From contig CP070700.1 in assembly GCA_020349865.1 (NCBI GenBank), positions 1,190,068 to 1,200,497 of the forward strand: 10,430 bases of DNA, given 5' to 3'. The DNA comes from Desulfobacteraceae bacterium (GTDB lineage: Bacteria; Desulfobacterota; DSM-4660; Desulfatiglandales; Desulfatiglandaceae). A program made the position numbers and the translations under genes. The notes under the pieces were generated by a model. The model ran no database searches and was not told where the DNA came from. It saw nothing but the letters and a program-made list of their open reading frames with translations. Position 1 is the first letter of the stretch. Each line of letters opens with the position of its first letter. Below, one piece after another: positions 1-6,480 of the stretch.

Positions 1-243
1 AAAGGGGGGTGATTTTGCCTTTAACTTGGGACATTAGCTTTTGGTAAGCATTTTGCGCTTCAAGACAACCTGAATTTCTGCTGTCAAAGTGCTTTTTGGA
101 AAATCAACTACTTAGCCATGAAAAAATACAGTTTTCAATTTATTTTGGACAGCAATAATGCACAATATATAGTGTCATGTTTGTTCATTCTCTACCAGAT
201 ATCTATAATTTATTAAAATTTTAATTAATTTATGAAAAAGTAG
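1..243. other. AT-rich intergenic region without a recognisable gene
   Basis: No reading frame of useful length crosses this stretch on either strand; all three forward frames hit a stop within the first 50 bases. It is AT-rich, most strongly from about 200 to 240, where runs of A and T, including a 14-base ATTAAAATTTTAAT palindrome, lie directly upstream of the -35 box at 244 and could act as an UP element. A sigma54-like site is listed separately. The gene to the left lies outside the window. Confidence 0.6.
42..56 (+). promoter_or_regulatory. Candidate sigma54 (-24/-12) promoter
   Basis: The bases TGGTAAGCATTTTGC match the sigma54 consensus TGGCACG-N4-TTGC at 9 of 11 defined positions, with the essential GG and GC exactly 10 bases apart. 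Transcription would run rightwards through the sigma70 promoter and the riboswitch into pilC. PilS-PilR systems usually act through sigma54, so the site would make sense here, but a single 15-base match in AT-rich DNA can occur by chance. No enhancer site was identified. Confidence 0.25.
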
Positions 244-272
244 TTGACAAAATTAGGCATTTGTCTTATGAT
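244..272 (+). promoter_or_regulatory. Sigma70 promoter of the riboswitch-pilC-pilS operon
   Basis: A perfect -35 box TTGACA (244-249) is followed after exactly 17 bases by a -10 box TATGAT (267-272, 5 of 6 consensus). The predicted transcription start is near 279, about ten bases before the riboswitch aptamer, the usual geometry for a riboswitch leader. AT-rich DNA upstream could strengthen it as an UP element. Confidence 0.8.
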
Positions 273-289
273 TCATCTACAAATATGCA

Positions 290-378
290 AACAAAGAAAG
301 GGCAAAGTCGCCGAAAGGCGGTGACGCAAAGCTACGGGTCTACAGCCGGAAGGCCAAGATCGCCGGGTTACCGTCGGT
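290..378 (+). promoter_or_regulatory. Cyclic-di-GMP class I (GEMM-I) riboswitch aptamer
   Basis: The leader RNA shows the conserved GEMM-I blocks in order and spacing: GGGCAAA (300-306), a hairpin CGCC-GAAA-GGCG (309-320) with the GAAA tetraloop, GACGCAAAGC (323-332), a second arm beginning CGGGTCTA (335-342) with a GGAA-capped hairpin (345-353) and returning through AGATCGCC (357-364), and the closing GGGTTACCG (365-373). In the Vibrio Vc2 structure, as I recall it, G20 and C92 contact the ligand; they correspond to G302 and C371 here. A G at position 20 favours c-di-GMP over the cyclic AMP-GMP-sensing variant described from Geobacter, although some G20 members are promiscuous. An intrinsic terminator lies downstream and pilC is the first gene, so the switch should control pilus assembly in cis by transcription termination. 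Outer limits are approximate. Confidence 0.92.
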
Positions 379-389
379 TATCTGGAATC

Positions 390-434
390 ACGCCTTTGGG
401 TTAAAATGCTCAAGGGCGTTTGTGTTTATTGTTT
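390..434 (+). terminator. Riboswitch expression-platform intrinsic terminator
   Basis: An 11-bp hairpin pairs ACGCCTTTGGG (390-400) with CTCAAGGGCGT (409-419) around an 8-base loop; two of the pairs are G-T. A T-rich tract (TTGTGTTTATTGTTT, 420-434) follows directly. It begins about 12-15 bases after the aptamer and ends 80 bases before pilC, so it is a leader terminator rather than the end of a gene. Bases 391-400 can also pair with the aptamer hairpin, which suggests the switching mechanism described in the findings. Confidence 0.8.
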
Positions 435-513
435 ATCAGAGAAGTTTGTAACGTTGCCATAATGAAGTGGTCAGCCCCCTGCTTAGGCAGATAAGTACTT
501 CAGGAGGACAATA

Positions 514-1725
514 ATGCCAGTCTACAAGTGGGTTGGAGAAACAAAAAAAGGTAAAATCCTAAAAGGTGAACTAGAAGCTGTTGATGAAAGAATAGCTCAG
601 CTCCAACTAAAGCGCCGTAACCTCACCGTTAAAAAGATAAAGGCCAAGCCAAAGGATCTCTTTGAAAATGTCGCCTTCATGCAACCCAAAATCACTGCAA
701 AGGATCTCGTTGTATTTACTCGACAGTTTTCCACAATGATTGACGCTGGTCTTCCGCTTGTCCAAGGGCTCACCATTCTTGCTGAGCAAACTGAGAATAA
801 GACATTCCAAAAATCTATTAAGCAGATCACAAAAGATGTGGAAGGAGGCTCCAGTCTGGCTGATGCCCTGAAAAAACACCCCAAGATATTTGACGCACTC
901 TTCGTTAATCTTGTGGCTGCTGGAGAAGTTGGGGGTATCTTAGATACCATCTTACAACGCCTTGCCGCTTACATAGAGAAAGCAGCAAAACTCAAGGCCC
1001 GGATCAAAGGCGCCATGACCTATCCAATCATCGTCGTTGCGATTGCCATCCTTGTTATCGCTGTGATTCTGATTTTTGTGATACCCGTTTTTCAAGAAAT
1101 GTTTTCAAGCTTCGGGTCGGCCCTTCCTGCTCCCACCCAGCTTGTCGTTAATATGAGTGAGTTTCTTAAAGGAAACATCCATTACGTGATCGGTGCACTC
1201 ATCGTGCTTATCATTGCTTTCAAAAAATACAGGAACACTGCAACGGGAAGAAAACAAACCGATACCCTGGCCTTGAAACTACCCATATTTGGAGATTTAC
1301 TCAAAAAAACCGCTGTGGCACGATTCACAAGGACCCTGGGGACCATGATCAGTAGCGGTGTTCCTATCCTGGATGCCCTTGAAATCGTAGCCAAGACCTC
1401 AGGCAACGTTGTCCTGGAAGAAGTCATTTATGAAGTCCGCTCCAGCATAGCCGAAGGTCAAACCATTGCCGAACCGCTTTCGGAAGCAGATATCTTCCCC
1501 CGCATGGTCGTCCAGATGATCTCCGTGGGCGAGGCAACGGGTGCCCTTGATACAATGCTCTCAAAGATCGCAGACTTCTATGATGACGAAGTGGACGCTG
1601 CAGTAGAAGCCCTTACCTCAATGCTGGAGCCCTTACTTATGGTATTCCTTGGCGGTTCCATAGGTGGGCTGGTCGTCGCCATGTATCTGCCCATCTTTCA
1701 GATGGCTGCTGCTATGGGCGGTTAA
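514..1725 (+). CDS. pilC: Type IV pilus inner-membrane platform protein PilC (type II secretion F family)
   Basis: This 403-residue polytopic inner-membrane protein should be the platform of the type IV pilus machine, linking the cytoplasmic PilB/PilT ATPases to pilin polymerisation and retraction. It contains two T2SSF repeats, about residues 68-191 and 271-392. Each opens with the family signature (FTRQFSTMIDAGLPL at 68-82; FTRTLGTMISSGVPI at 271-285) and has a GE.....LD motif (GEVGGILD, 137-144; GEATGALD, 339-346). Hydrophobic segments lie at about 168-190, 221-236 and 372-393. The length is normal for PilC/GspF. The start is well supported by AGGAGG (502-507), six bases before the ATG. 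The gene sits behind the c-di-GMP riboswitch and terminator and 10 bases before the PilS-like kinase gene, so the two are probably cotranscribed. pilB and pilT are not in the window. A GspF of a type II secretion system is the alternative, but the kinase neighbour favours PilC. Confidence 0.92.
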   Translation: MPVYKWVGETKKGKILKGELEAVDERIAQLQLKRRNLTVKKIKAKPKDLFENVAFMQPKITAKDLVVFTRQFSTMIDAGLPLVQGLTILAEQTENKTFQKSIKQITKDVEGGSSLADALKKHPKIFDALFVNLVAAGEVGGILDTILQRLAAYIEKAAKLKARIKGAMTYPIIVVAIAILVIAVILIFVIPVFQEMFSSFGSALPAPTQLVVNMSEFLKGNIHYVIGALIVLIIAFKKYRNTATGRKQTDTLALKLPIFGDLLKKTAVARFTRTLGTMISSGVPILDALEIVAKTSGNVVLEEVIYEVRSSIAEGQTIAEPLSEADIFPRMVVQMISVGEATGALDTMLSKIADFYDDEVDAAVEALTSMLEPLLMVFLGGSIGGLVVAMYLPIFQMAAAMGG

Positions 1726-1735
1726 TTCCGTCAAC

Positions 1736-3454
1736 ATGGGTAGGTCCGACCTGCAAATTTCCCAATCAGAACTCTCCGGGCGCCTTAAAGCCCTCATGCT
1801 CTTGAGGTTTCTTTTTGTTACCCTTCTTTTAGGCGCTTTAACATTTATCCAGATAAAGGAGACCCAGACCTATTTTGGGTATATTCATACTTCCCACTAT
1901 CTGCTTATTGCTACTATCTATTTTCTCACCTTTATTTATGCAATTATTTTCAGATATTCCAAGAATCTCCTTTGGCTTGCCTATTCACAACTCCTGGTGG
2001 ACACCTTTTTTGTCACAGCCATTATCTATGTTACCGGCGGCATAGAAAGCATATTTTCCTTTCTTTACATATTGACCATCATCAATGGAAGCATAATCCT
2101 TTATCGCAAAGGCGGAATGCTCATTGCCTCCAGCAGTAGTATCCTTTATGGTCTTTTGATTGATCTCCATTACTACGGTGTCATTCATCCTTTAGGCAGA
2201 CCCGAAGCATATGATGCACAATACCAAAGCCCTTATATTTTCTTTCTGATTTTGGCCAATATTGCAGGGTTCTATCTGGTAGCTTATCTCAGCAGTTATC
2301 TATCTGAACAGGCAAGGAAAAGCCGCTTTGAATTAAAGGCCAAACAGATAGATATCGACAAGTTGGAGGTTCTTAACGAAAGCATTATCAACAGCATCAC
2401 CTCGGGCCTTATTGTGCTGGATGATCAAAATAGGATCATTCTTTTTAACCCGGCTGCCGAGAAAATTTTTGGAATCAAGACCGACCAAGCCTTTGGCCAG
2501 CAAATCGATCAGGCGCTTCCCTTTCTCAAAAACCATTTGGTTGGTATTCAACCGCCTTCATTTCAAACACCTAAGAAAGTTCCGCCATTTATTGATCTTT
2601 CTTATTTGAGGCCGAATGGCGAGAAAATCCCTCTTAGGTTTTCCACCTCCCTTCTTCGACTTCCACGAGTAGACCGGAAGGGCAACATCCTCATATTCCA
2701 GGATATGACTGAAGTCATGGAGATCGAAGAAGAAATGAAAAAGGTGGAAGGTCTGGCTTTGGTCGGTGAGCTTGCAGCAGGAATCGCCCATGAGATCAGG
2801 AATCCCATGGCTTCCATAAGTGGGTCAATTCAGATGTTAAGGGATGGACTGAATGAAAATGATGTCAACAGTCGGCTTATGGACATTGTGTCGAGAGAAA
2901 TCGTTCGGTTAAATCACTTGGTTAATAACTTTCTGCTTTTTGCCAGGCCTAAAAAGGCGAATTTTCAAGAGTTTGATTTGAATCAGGTGATCCACGAATC
3001 CCTTGAGCTCTTCAAGAATAGCCACCACTGGGCGGAAAAAACAAAGGCCCTCACAGCTTTTCAGAATAATATAAGGTTTAAGTCTGATCCCGAGCAAATC
3101 AAACAGGTGTTGTGGAATCTTTTCTTAAATGCCTGCGAAGCCATGCCTGACGGTGGCTCATTTTACGTAATGACACGGCTGGAGCCAGATGTGCTTCAGT
3201 CCGATCAGAAACAGGTGAAAATCATTGTCCGCGATACAGGGGGCGGATTTGATAACAAGGTCCTGTCGCAGGCTTTTATACCCTTCTTTACCACCAAAGA
3301 TGAAGGATCTGGCCTGGGATTGGCTATAGTGAAAAGGATAGTGGAAGGGCTTCAAGGCAAAGTCTATGCAGGCAATCACGCCGAGGGGGGAGCCGAGATC
3401 AGCATAGTGCTTCCTATCTCCCCCTCTGACTTTCCGTCTATTAAAGAAACATAA
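1736..3454 (+). CDS. pilS: PilS-like membrane sensor histidine kinase with PAS domain
   Basis: This 572-residue histidine kinase has about six N-terminal transmembrane segments (roughly 21-40, 53-72, 79-99, 105-121, 127-145, 167-187), then a coiled linker and a PAS domain (about 211-325, SGLIVLDDQNRIILFNPAAE). The HisKA dimerisation domain has the phosphoacceptor His352 in AHEIRNP. The HATPase_c domain shows an N box with Asn465 (NLFLNACEAM), a G1 box DTGGGF (500-505), FFTTK (517-521) and GSGLGL (524-529). All catalytic motifs are intact. In the PilS family such kinases phosphorylate the sigma54 activator PilR, which controls pilin transcription. The chosen ATG is 10 bases after the pilC stop; extending upstream would need a GTG at 1664 inside pilC in another frame. 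The Shine-Dalgarno sequence is weak, so translation may be coupled to pilC. No pilR follows, so the partner is elsewhere or the kinase has been rewired. Confidence 0.88.
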   Translation: MGRSDLQISQSELSGRLKALMLLRFLFVTLLLGALTFIQIKETQTYFGYIHTSHYLLIATIYFLTFIYAIIFRYSKNLLWLAYSQLLVDTFFVTAIIYVTGGIESIFSFLYILTIINGSIILYRKGGMLIASSSSILYGLLIDLHYYGVIHPLGRPEAYDAQYQSPYIFFLILANIAGFYLVAYLSSYLSEQARKSRFELKAKQIDIDKLEVLNESIINSITSGLIVLDDQNRIILFNPAAEKIFGIKTDQAFGQQIDQALPFLKNHLVGIQPPSFQTPKKVPPFIDLSYLRPNGEKIPLRFSTSLLRLPRVDRKGNILIFQDMTEVMEIEEEMKKVEGLALVGELAAGIAHEIRNPMASISGSIQMLRDGLNENDVNSRLMDIVSREIVRLNHLVNNFLLFARPKKANFQEFDLNQVIHESLELFKNSHHWAEKTKALTAFQNNIRFKSDPEQIKQVLWNLFLNACEAMPDGGSFYVMTRLEPDVLQSDQKQVKIIVRDTGGGFDNKVLSQAFIPFFTTKDEGSGLGLAIVKRIVEGLQGKVYAGNHAEGGAEISIVLPISPSDFPSIKET

Positions 3455-3625
3455 TAACTGCCCGGGTATGTTGATAGGAGGGCACAAAGACACAAAACCT
3501 GTGCGATTATTTGATTGCTACTGCTCTTAATGAGAAGTATATTAAAGTAAGTGAAAATCCTAATCCTTCACCTTGGAATTCTGTAATTTCTCTTTATGGT
3601 TTCGTGCCATAATGATTGATTAGTT
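3455..3625. other. Intergenic DNA between the pilS-like gene and the palindromic repeat
   Basis: No supported gene is seen here. A 44-codon open frame (3478-3612) lacks a usual start codon. No convincing rho-independent terminator follows the kinase gene. Confidence 0.5.
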
Positions 3626-3786
3626 AGTGTCCATCCAGAAATGGCACTTTTTCACAATCTCGGCGTCAATCCGCCTAGGCGGATCAATCTGATGGATTCC
3701 TTGTGCGACGCACTACCGTACGTCTCCGCGTAATCCTTTGATTTTCTTGATCTTGTAAAAAATTGCTCATTTCTGAATCGGACACT
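3626..3786. repeat. 161-bp palindromic MITE-like repeat element
   Basis: The ends are perfect 7-base inverted repeats, AGTGTCC (3626-3632) and GGACACT (3780-3786). The symmetry continues inward: CAGAAATG (3636-3643) matches CATTTCTG (3768-3775), then a T-rich block flanked by GC and ACAA is shared by both arms, giving imperfect arms of about 35 bases. The centre holds a perfect 16-base palindrome ATCCGCCTAGGCGGAT (3669-3684) and a short GTGCG-A-CGCAC hairpin. It has no coding capacity, so it looks like a non-autonomous insertion mobilised by a transposase elsewhere, or an intergenic palindromic repeat. A target-site duplication is not clear; TTGAT occurs near both ends. Family unknown. Confidence 0.65.
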
Positions 3787-3820
3787 TGATAGTGCCTTTG
3801 GTTCATTTATGGATGGGCAC

Positions 3821-3829
3821 TGTTATAAT
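3821..3829 (+). promoter_or_regulatory. Extended -10 promoter upstream of the radical SAM gene
   Basis: TGTTATAAT matches the extended -10 form TGnTATAAT exactly. No good -35 box lies 16-18 bases upstream, which is typical for extended -10 promoters. The predicted start of transcription, near 3836, is only about four bases before the chosen ATG at 3840. The site lies 35 bases outside the repeat element. Confidence 0.5.
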
Positions 3830-3839
3830 ACTGAAGAAA

Positions 3840-6350
3840 ATGTCCATATTAGACCAGCATTGGTTTTCAAATATCACTCGTCCAAGCCGCTACCTTGGAA
3901 ACGAAATCAATTCCATTAAAAAAACTTCTGCCCTCACGGAGGTCTCCGTTGCGCTTGTTTTTCCCGACATCTATGAGGTAGGCATGTCGCACTTAGGGCT
4001 GAAAATCCTCTACCATATCCTCAACAGTCAGAATTGGTTAGCCGCTGAAAGGGCATTTTCGCCGTGGCCCGACCTCGAGCAGGAATTAAGACAGCAAAAC
4101 CTTCCACCTACCACCCTTGAAACCAATCAACCGCTCTCAAGCTTCGACATTATAGGTTTCAGTCTTCAGCACGAGCTTTCCTACACCAATGTACTAAATA
4201 TGCTTGATTTATCTCATATACCGTTTCTAACCAATCAAAGAACCGACGAAAGTCCCTTTATCATCGCTGGAGGCCCTGCATGCTTTAACCCAGAGCCTGT
4301 TGCCGATATTTTTGATCTTATGGTGATCGGGGATGGCGAGGAGGTAACCCTAAAGATATGTGAAGCGATCCGCGAAGCAAAGAAAAAGAAAAGGCACGAC
4401 AAGAAAGATCTTCTTTCTCACTTGCACCATATTAAGGGAGTATACATTCCTTCATATTTCTCCATCCGTCACAGTCCTGAAGGACCTGTCGAAACCATCG
4501 AACCGGTAATCCCCAGTTACCCCATCGTAGAAAAGGCCATTCTGCCCAATATTGATAAGTTCCCTTATCCTGAGCGTCAAATTGTGCCGTTCACTGAATT
4601 GGTTCATGACCGTGTGGCCATTGAGATTTGCCGCGGGTGCACGCGCGGTTGTCGATTCTGCCAGGCGGGCATGATATATCGCCCGGTAAGAGAACGAAGC
4701 CCTGAATCCGTGCTGGATAAGGCAGATAAGGTTCTTGGACTCACTGGTTACGATGAACTTTCTTTGCTGTCTCTGAGTTCTGGAGATTACTGTTCCATCC
4801 TGCCGCTTCTCAAGGCCCTTATGGACAGGCAAGCCAGAAAAAAAATCGCCATCAGTCTTCCCTCATTGAGAATGGACAGCCTTGACCCGTCTGTTATAGA
4901 ACAGATAAAGAGAGTGCGAAAAACGGGTTTCACATTGGCGCCAGAGGCAGGTAATGATCGGTTAAGGAGGATCATTAACAAAAGGTTGACCCAGAAAGAC
5001 ATATTGGAAACCGCTCGTGCCGTCTATGAAGCAGGATGGAAGTTGATGAAACTTTACTTTATGATTGGCCTTCCCTTTGAGACCGACAGAGACATTCACG
5101 ATATCATCGCCCTGGCAAAGGAAGTAGCAAAACTCGCTGGAAAAAAGGGAAAACGGGCCAAACTGAATGTAAGTGTTTCTACCTTTGTGCCCAAATCACA
5201 CACACCATTCATGTGGCTACACCAGATATCCCTGGAAGAAAGCAAGAGCAAGATACAGTTGATCCAGGAAGGGCTCGCCGGTACCCGTGTTCGGGTTAAG
5301 TGGAATCAACCCGAATTGAGCTGGTTGGAGGGCATCTTTTCAAGAGGCGACAGGAGATTGACAAAGGTCCTCATTGAGGCCTGGAAACTGGGTGCCAAAT
5401 TTGACGCCTGGGGAGAGCATTTTCAGATGGAAATTTGGAACGAGGCATTCAGTCGAGCGGAGATAAACCCCTACTTTTATCTCAACCGGGAAAAGTCGCT
5501 GGATGAGATTTTGCCATGGGACCACATCAGATCGGGGGTCACAAAGACGTATCTTAAAAGAGAGTGGAAAAAGGCGCAACGAGGAGAATTGACCCCGGAC
5601 TGCAGAGAAAAATGCCTTGAATGTGGCGTTTGCGATCACGAAACCGTTGATCCTCTCCTTTTTAGGGATTGGAATGCTCAAAACAACCTTGAAAAACCTC
5701 CCGATGAAACCATTCCTTTGCGCACAAAAAAGTACCGCCTAACCTTCACAAAGCTTGATCATGCCAGGTATCTTGGTCACCTGGAACTTGTTCGCGTTTT
5801 CATCAGGGCCTTCAAGAGGGCTGGATTGAACCTGATTTACTCAAAGGGCTTTCACCCGATGCCCAAAGTTGTATTTGGCTGCGCCTTGCCTGTGGGAACC
5901 GAAAGCATGCAGGAAACAGTGGACGTAGAAGACACTGCATTTGCGGATACGTCTTTTTTAAAGAAACGCATTAATCGGCAGTTGCCTTCTGGTATCGCCG
6001 TGACCTCGGTTAAAGTGATGTCCCATCGTAAACAGAAGATGCGATTAAAGGAAAGCCATTTTATTGTGACCCTGAATGGGGCTGAATTGAAAGAGGCAGC
6101 CTTAGAAGGGTTTCTAAAATCAGATTATTTTCCTGTTGTCAAAGCGGGTAAAAAAGGAGAGCATAAGATAAACGTCAGACCCCTGGTCAAATTCATGGAC
6201 CGTTTTTCACCAAATGGGATAAAGCTCGTAATGAGACACGCATCCGGCCCTGAAGCGAAACCAGCCGAAATAATTAAAAGTGTATTTTCATTAAACGACT
6301 CCCAGATAAATTGCATGAGGATACTGAAGACCAAACAGGTCCTTGAGTAA
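3840..6350 (+). CDS. B12-binding/radical SAM protein fused to DUF2344 (TIGR03960-TIGR03936 type)
   Basis: This 836-residue two-part enzyme of unknown substrate matches, as I recognise it, the TIGR03960 radical SAM family with a C-terminal TIGR03936/DUF2344 domain. The N-terminal part resembles a cobalamin-binding fold (FPDIYEVGMSHLGLKILYHI; GGPACFNPEP). The radical SAM core carries the 4Fe-4S motif CxxxCxxC at Cys267, Cys271 and Cys274, with an extra Cys264. A second cluster, Cys588, Cys592, Cys595 and Cys598, lies between the domains and could hold metal or a further Fe-S cluster. DUF2344 starts near residue 632 (YRLTFTKLDHARYLGHLELVR) and contains YSKGFHPMPK. The ATG at 3840 is preferred because the family begins shortly before a PSRYLGNE-like motif; the frame extends upstream to a TTG at 3786 that falls in the repeat, and ATG 3813 is also possible. 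The Shine-Dalgarno is poor. The gene is followed by rng, a conserved neighbour in many genomes, which suggests an RNA or ribosome role by inference only. Confidence 0.85.
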   Translation: MSILDQHWFSNITRPSRYLGNEINSIKKTSALTEVSVALVFPDIYEVGMSHLGLKILYHILNSQNWLAAERAFSPWPDLEQELRQQNLPPTTLETNQPLSSFDIIGFSLQHELSYTNVLNMLDLSHIPFLTNQRTDESPFIIAGGPACFNPEPVADIFDLMVIGDGEEVTLKICEAIREAKKKKRHDKKDLLSHLHHIKGVYIPSYFSIRHSPEGPVETIEPVIPSYPIVEKAILPNIDKFPYPERQIVPFTELVHDRVAIEICRGCTRGCRFCQAGMIYRPVRERSPESVLDKADKVLGLTGYDELSLLSLSSGDYCSILPLLKALMDRQARKKIAISLPSLRMDSLDPSVIEQIKRVRKTGFTLAPEAGNDRLRRIINKRLTQKDILETARAVYEAGWKLMKLYFMIGLPFETDRDIHDIIALAKEVAKLAGKKGKRAKLNVSVSTFVPKSHTPFMWLHQISLEESKSKIQLIQEGLAGTRVRVKWNQPELSWLEGIFSRGDRRLTKVLIEAWKLGAKFDAWGEHFQMEIWNEAFSRAEINPYFYLNREKSLDEILPWDHIRSGVTKTYLKREWKKAQRGELTPDCREKCLECGVCDHETVDPLLFRDWNAQNNLEKPPDETIPLRTKKYRLTFTKLDHARYLGHLELVRVFIRAFKRAGLNLIYSKGFHPMPKVVFGCALPVGTESMQETVDVEDTAFADTSFLKKRINRQLPSGIAVTSVKVMSHRKQKMRLKESHFIVTLNGAELKEAALEGFLKSDYFPVVKAGKKGEHKINVRPLVKFMDRFSPNGIKLVMRHASGPEAKPAEIIKSVFSLNDSQINCMRILKTKQVLE

Positions 6351-6480
6351 AAATCAATGCTCAGAGTACCGGGCTTTGCCTTATCTCCAACACTCCATGG
6401 CAATTTGATTAGGAAGAGAATCCATACCGCTTTGAAAGAGAACTACTAAACAGTCAAGTCAGGGGAGCAGAAATAAGTCG
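6351..6480. other. 130-base gap between the radical SAM gene and rng
   Basis: No terminator or strong promoter was recognised. AGGGGAG (6461-6467) is the likely ribosome binding site of rng, with a rather long 13-base spacing to the ATG. The two genes could be cotranscribed. Confidence 0.4.

Noticed and set aside
1..34. Minus-strand ATG at 34 open to the left edge
   Set aside because: Eleven codons without a ribosome binding site are not enough to call a divergent gene.
290..378. Cyclic AMP-GMP (GEMM-Ib) riboswitch as the primary call
   Set aside because: The base at the specificity position is G (302), not the A recalled for cyclic AMP-GMP-selective members; promiscuity cannot be excluded by sequence.
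462..494. Ten-codon leader peptide ATG...TAA between terminator and pilC
   Set aside because: No Shine-Dalgarno precedes it and it overlaps a hairpin; a frame this short is expected by chance.
1664..1735. Upstream extension of the histidine kinase frame to a GTG start inside pilC
   Set aside because: It would overlap pilC by 62 bases in another frame and encode a Cys/Trp-rich stretch unlike PilS; the ATG at 1736 gives a family-like N-terminus.
3478..3612. 44-codon open frame between the kinase gene and the repeat (ends YGFVP)
   Set aside because: It has no ATG, GTG or TTG start near its beginning in frame with a ribosome binding site, and no recognised similarity; it may be a remnant.
3626..3786. 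CRISPR array or tRNA/attachment site in the intergenic palindrome
   Set aside because: There is one inverted structure, no regularly spaced direct repeats and no tRNA-like fold.
3786..3839. Extension of the radical SAM frame to TTG 3786 or ATG 3813
   Set aside because: The TTG lies in the terminal repeat and the extra residues are not family-like. ATG 3813 is not excluded but lies before the predicted transcription start.
6357..6449. 30-codon ORF between the radical SAM gene and rng
   Set aside because: There is no ribosome binding site before its ATG and no recognised motif.
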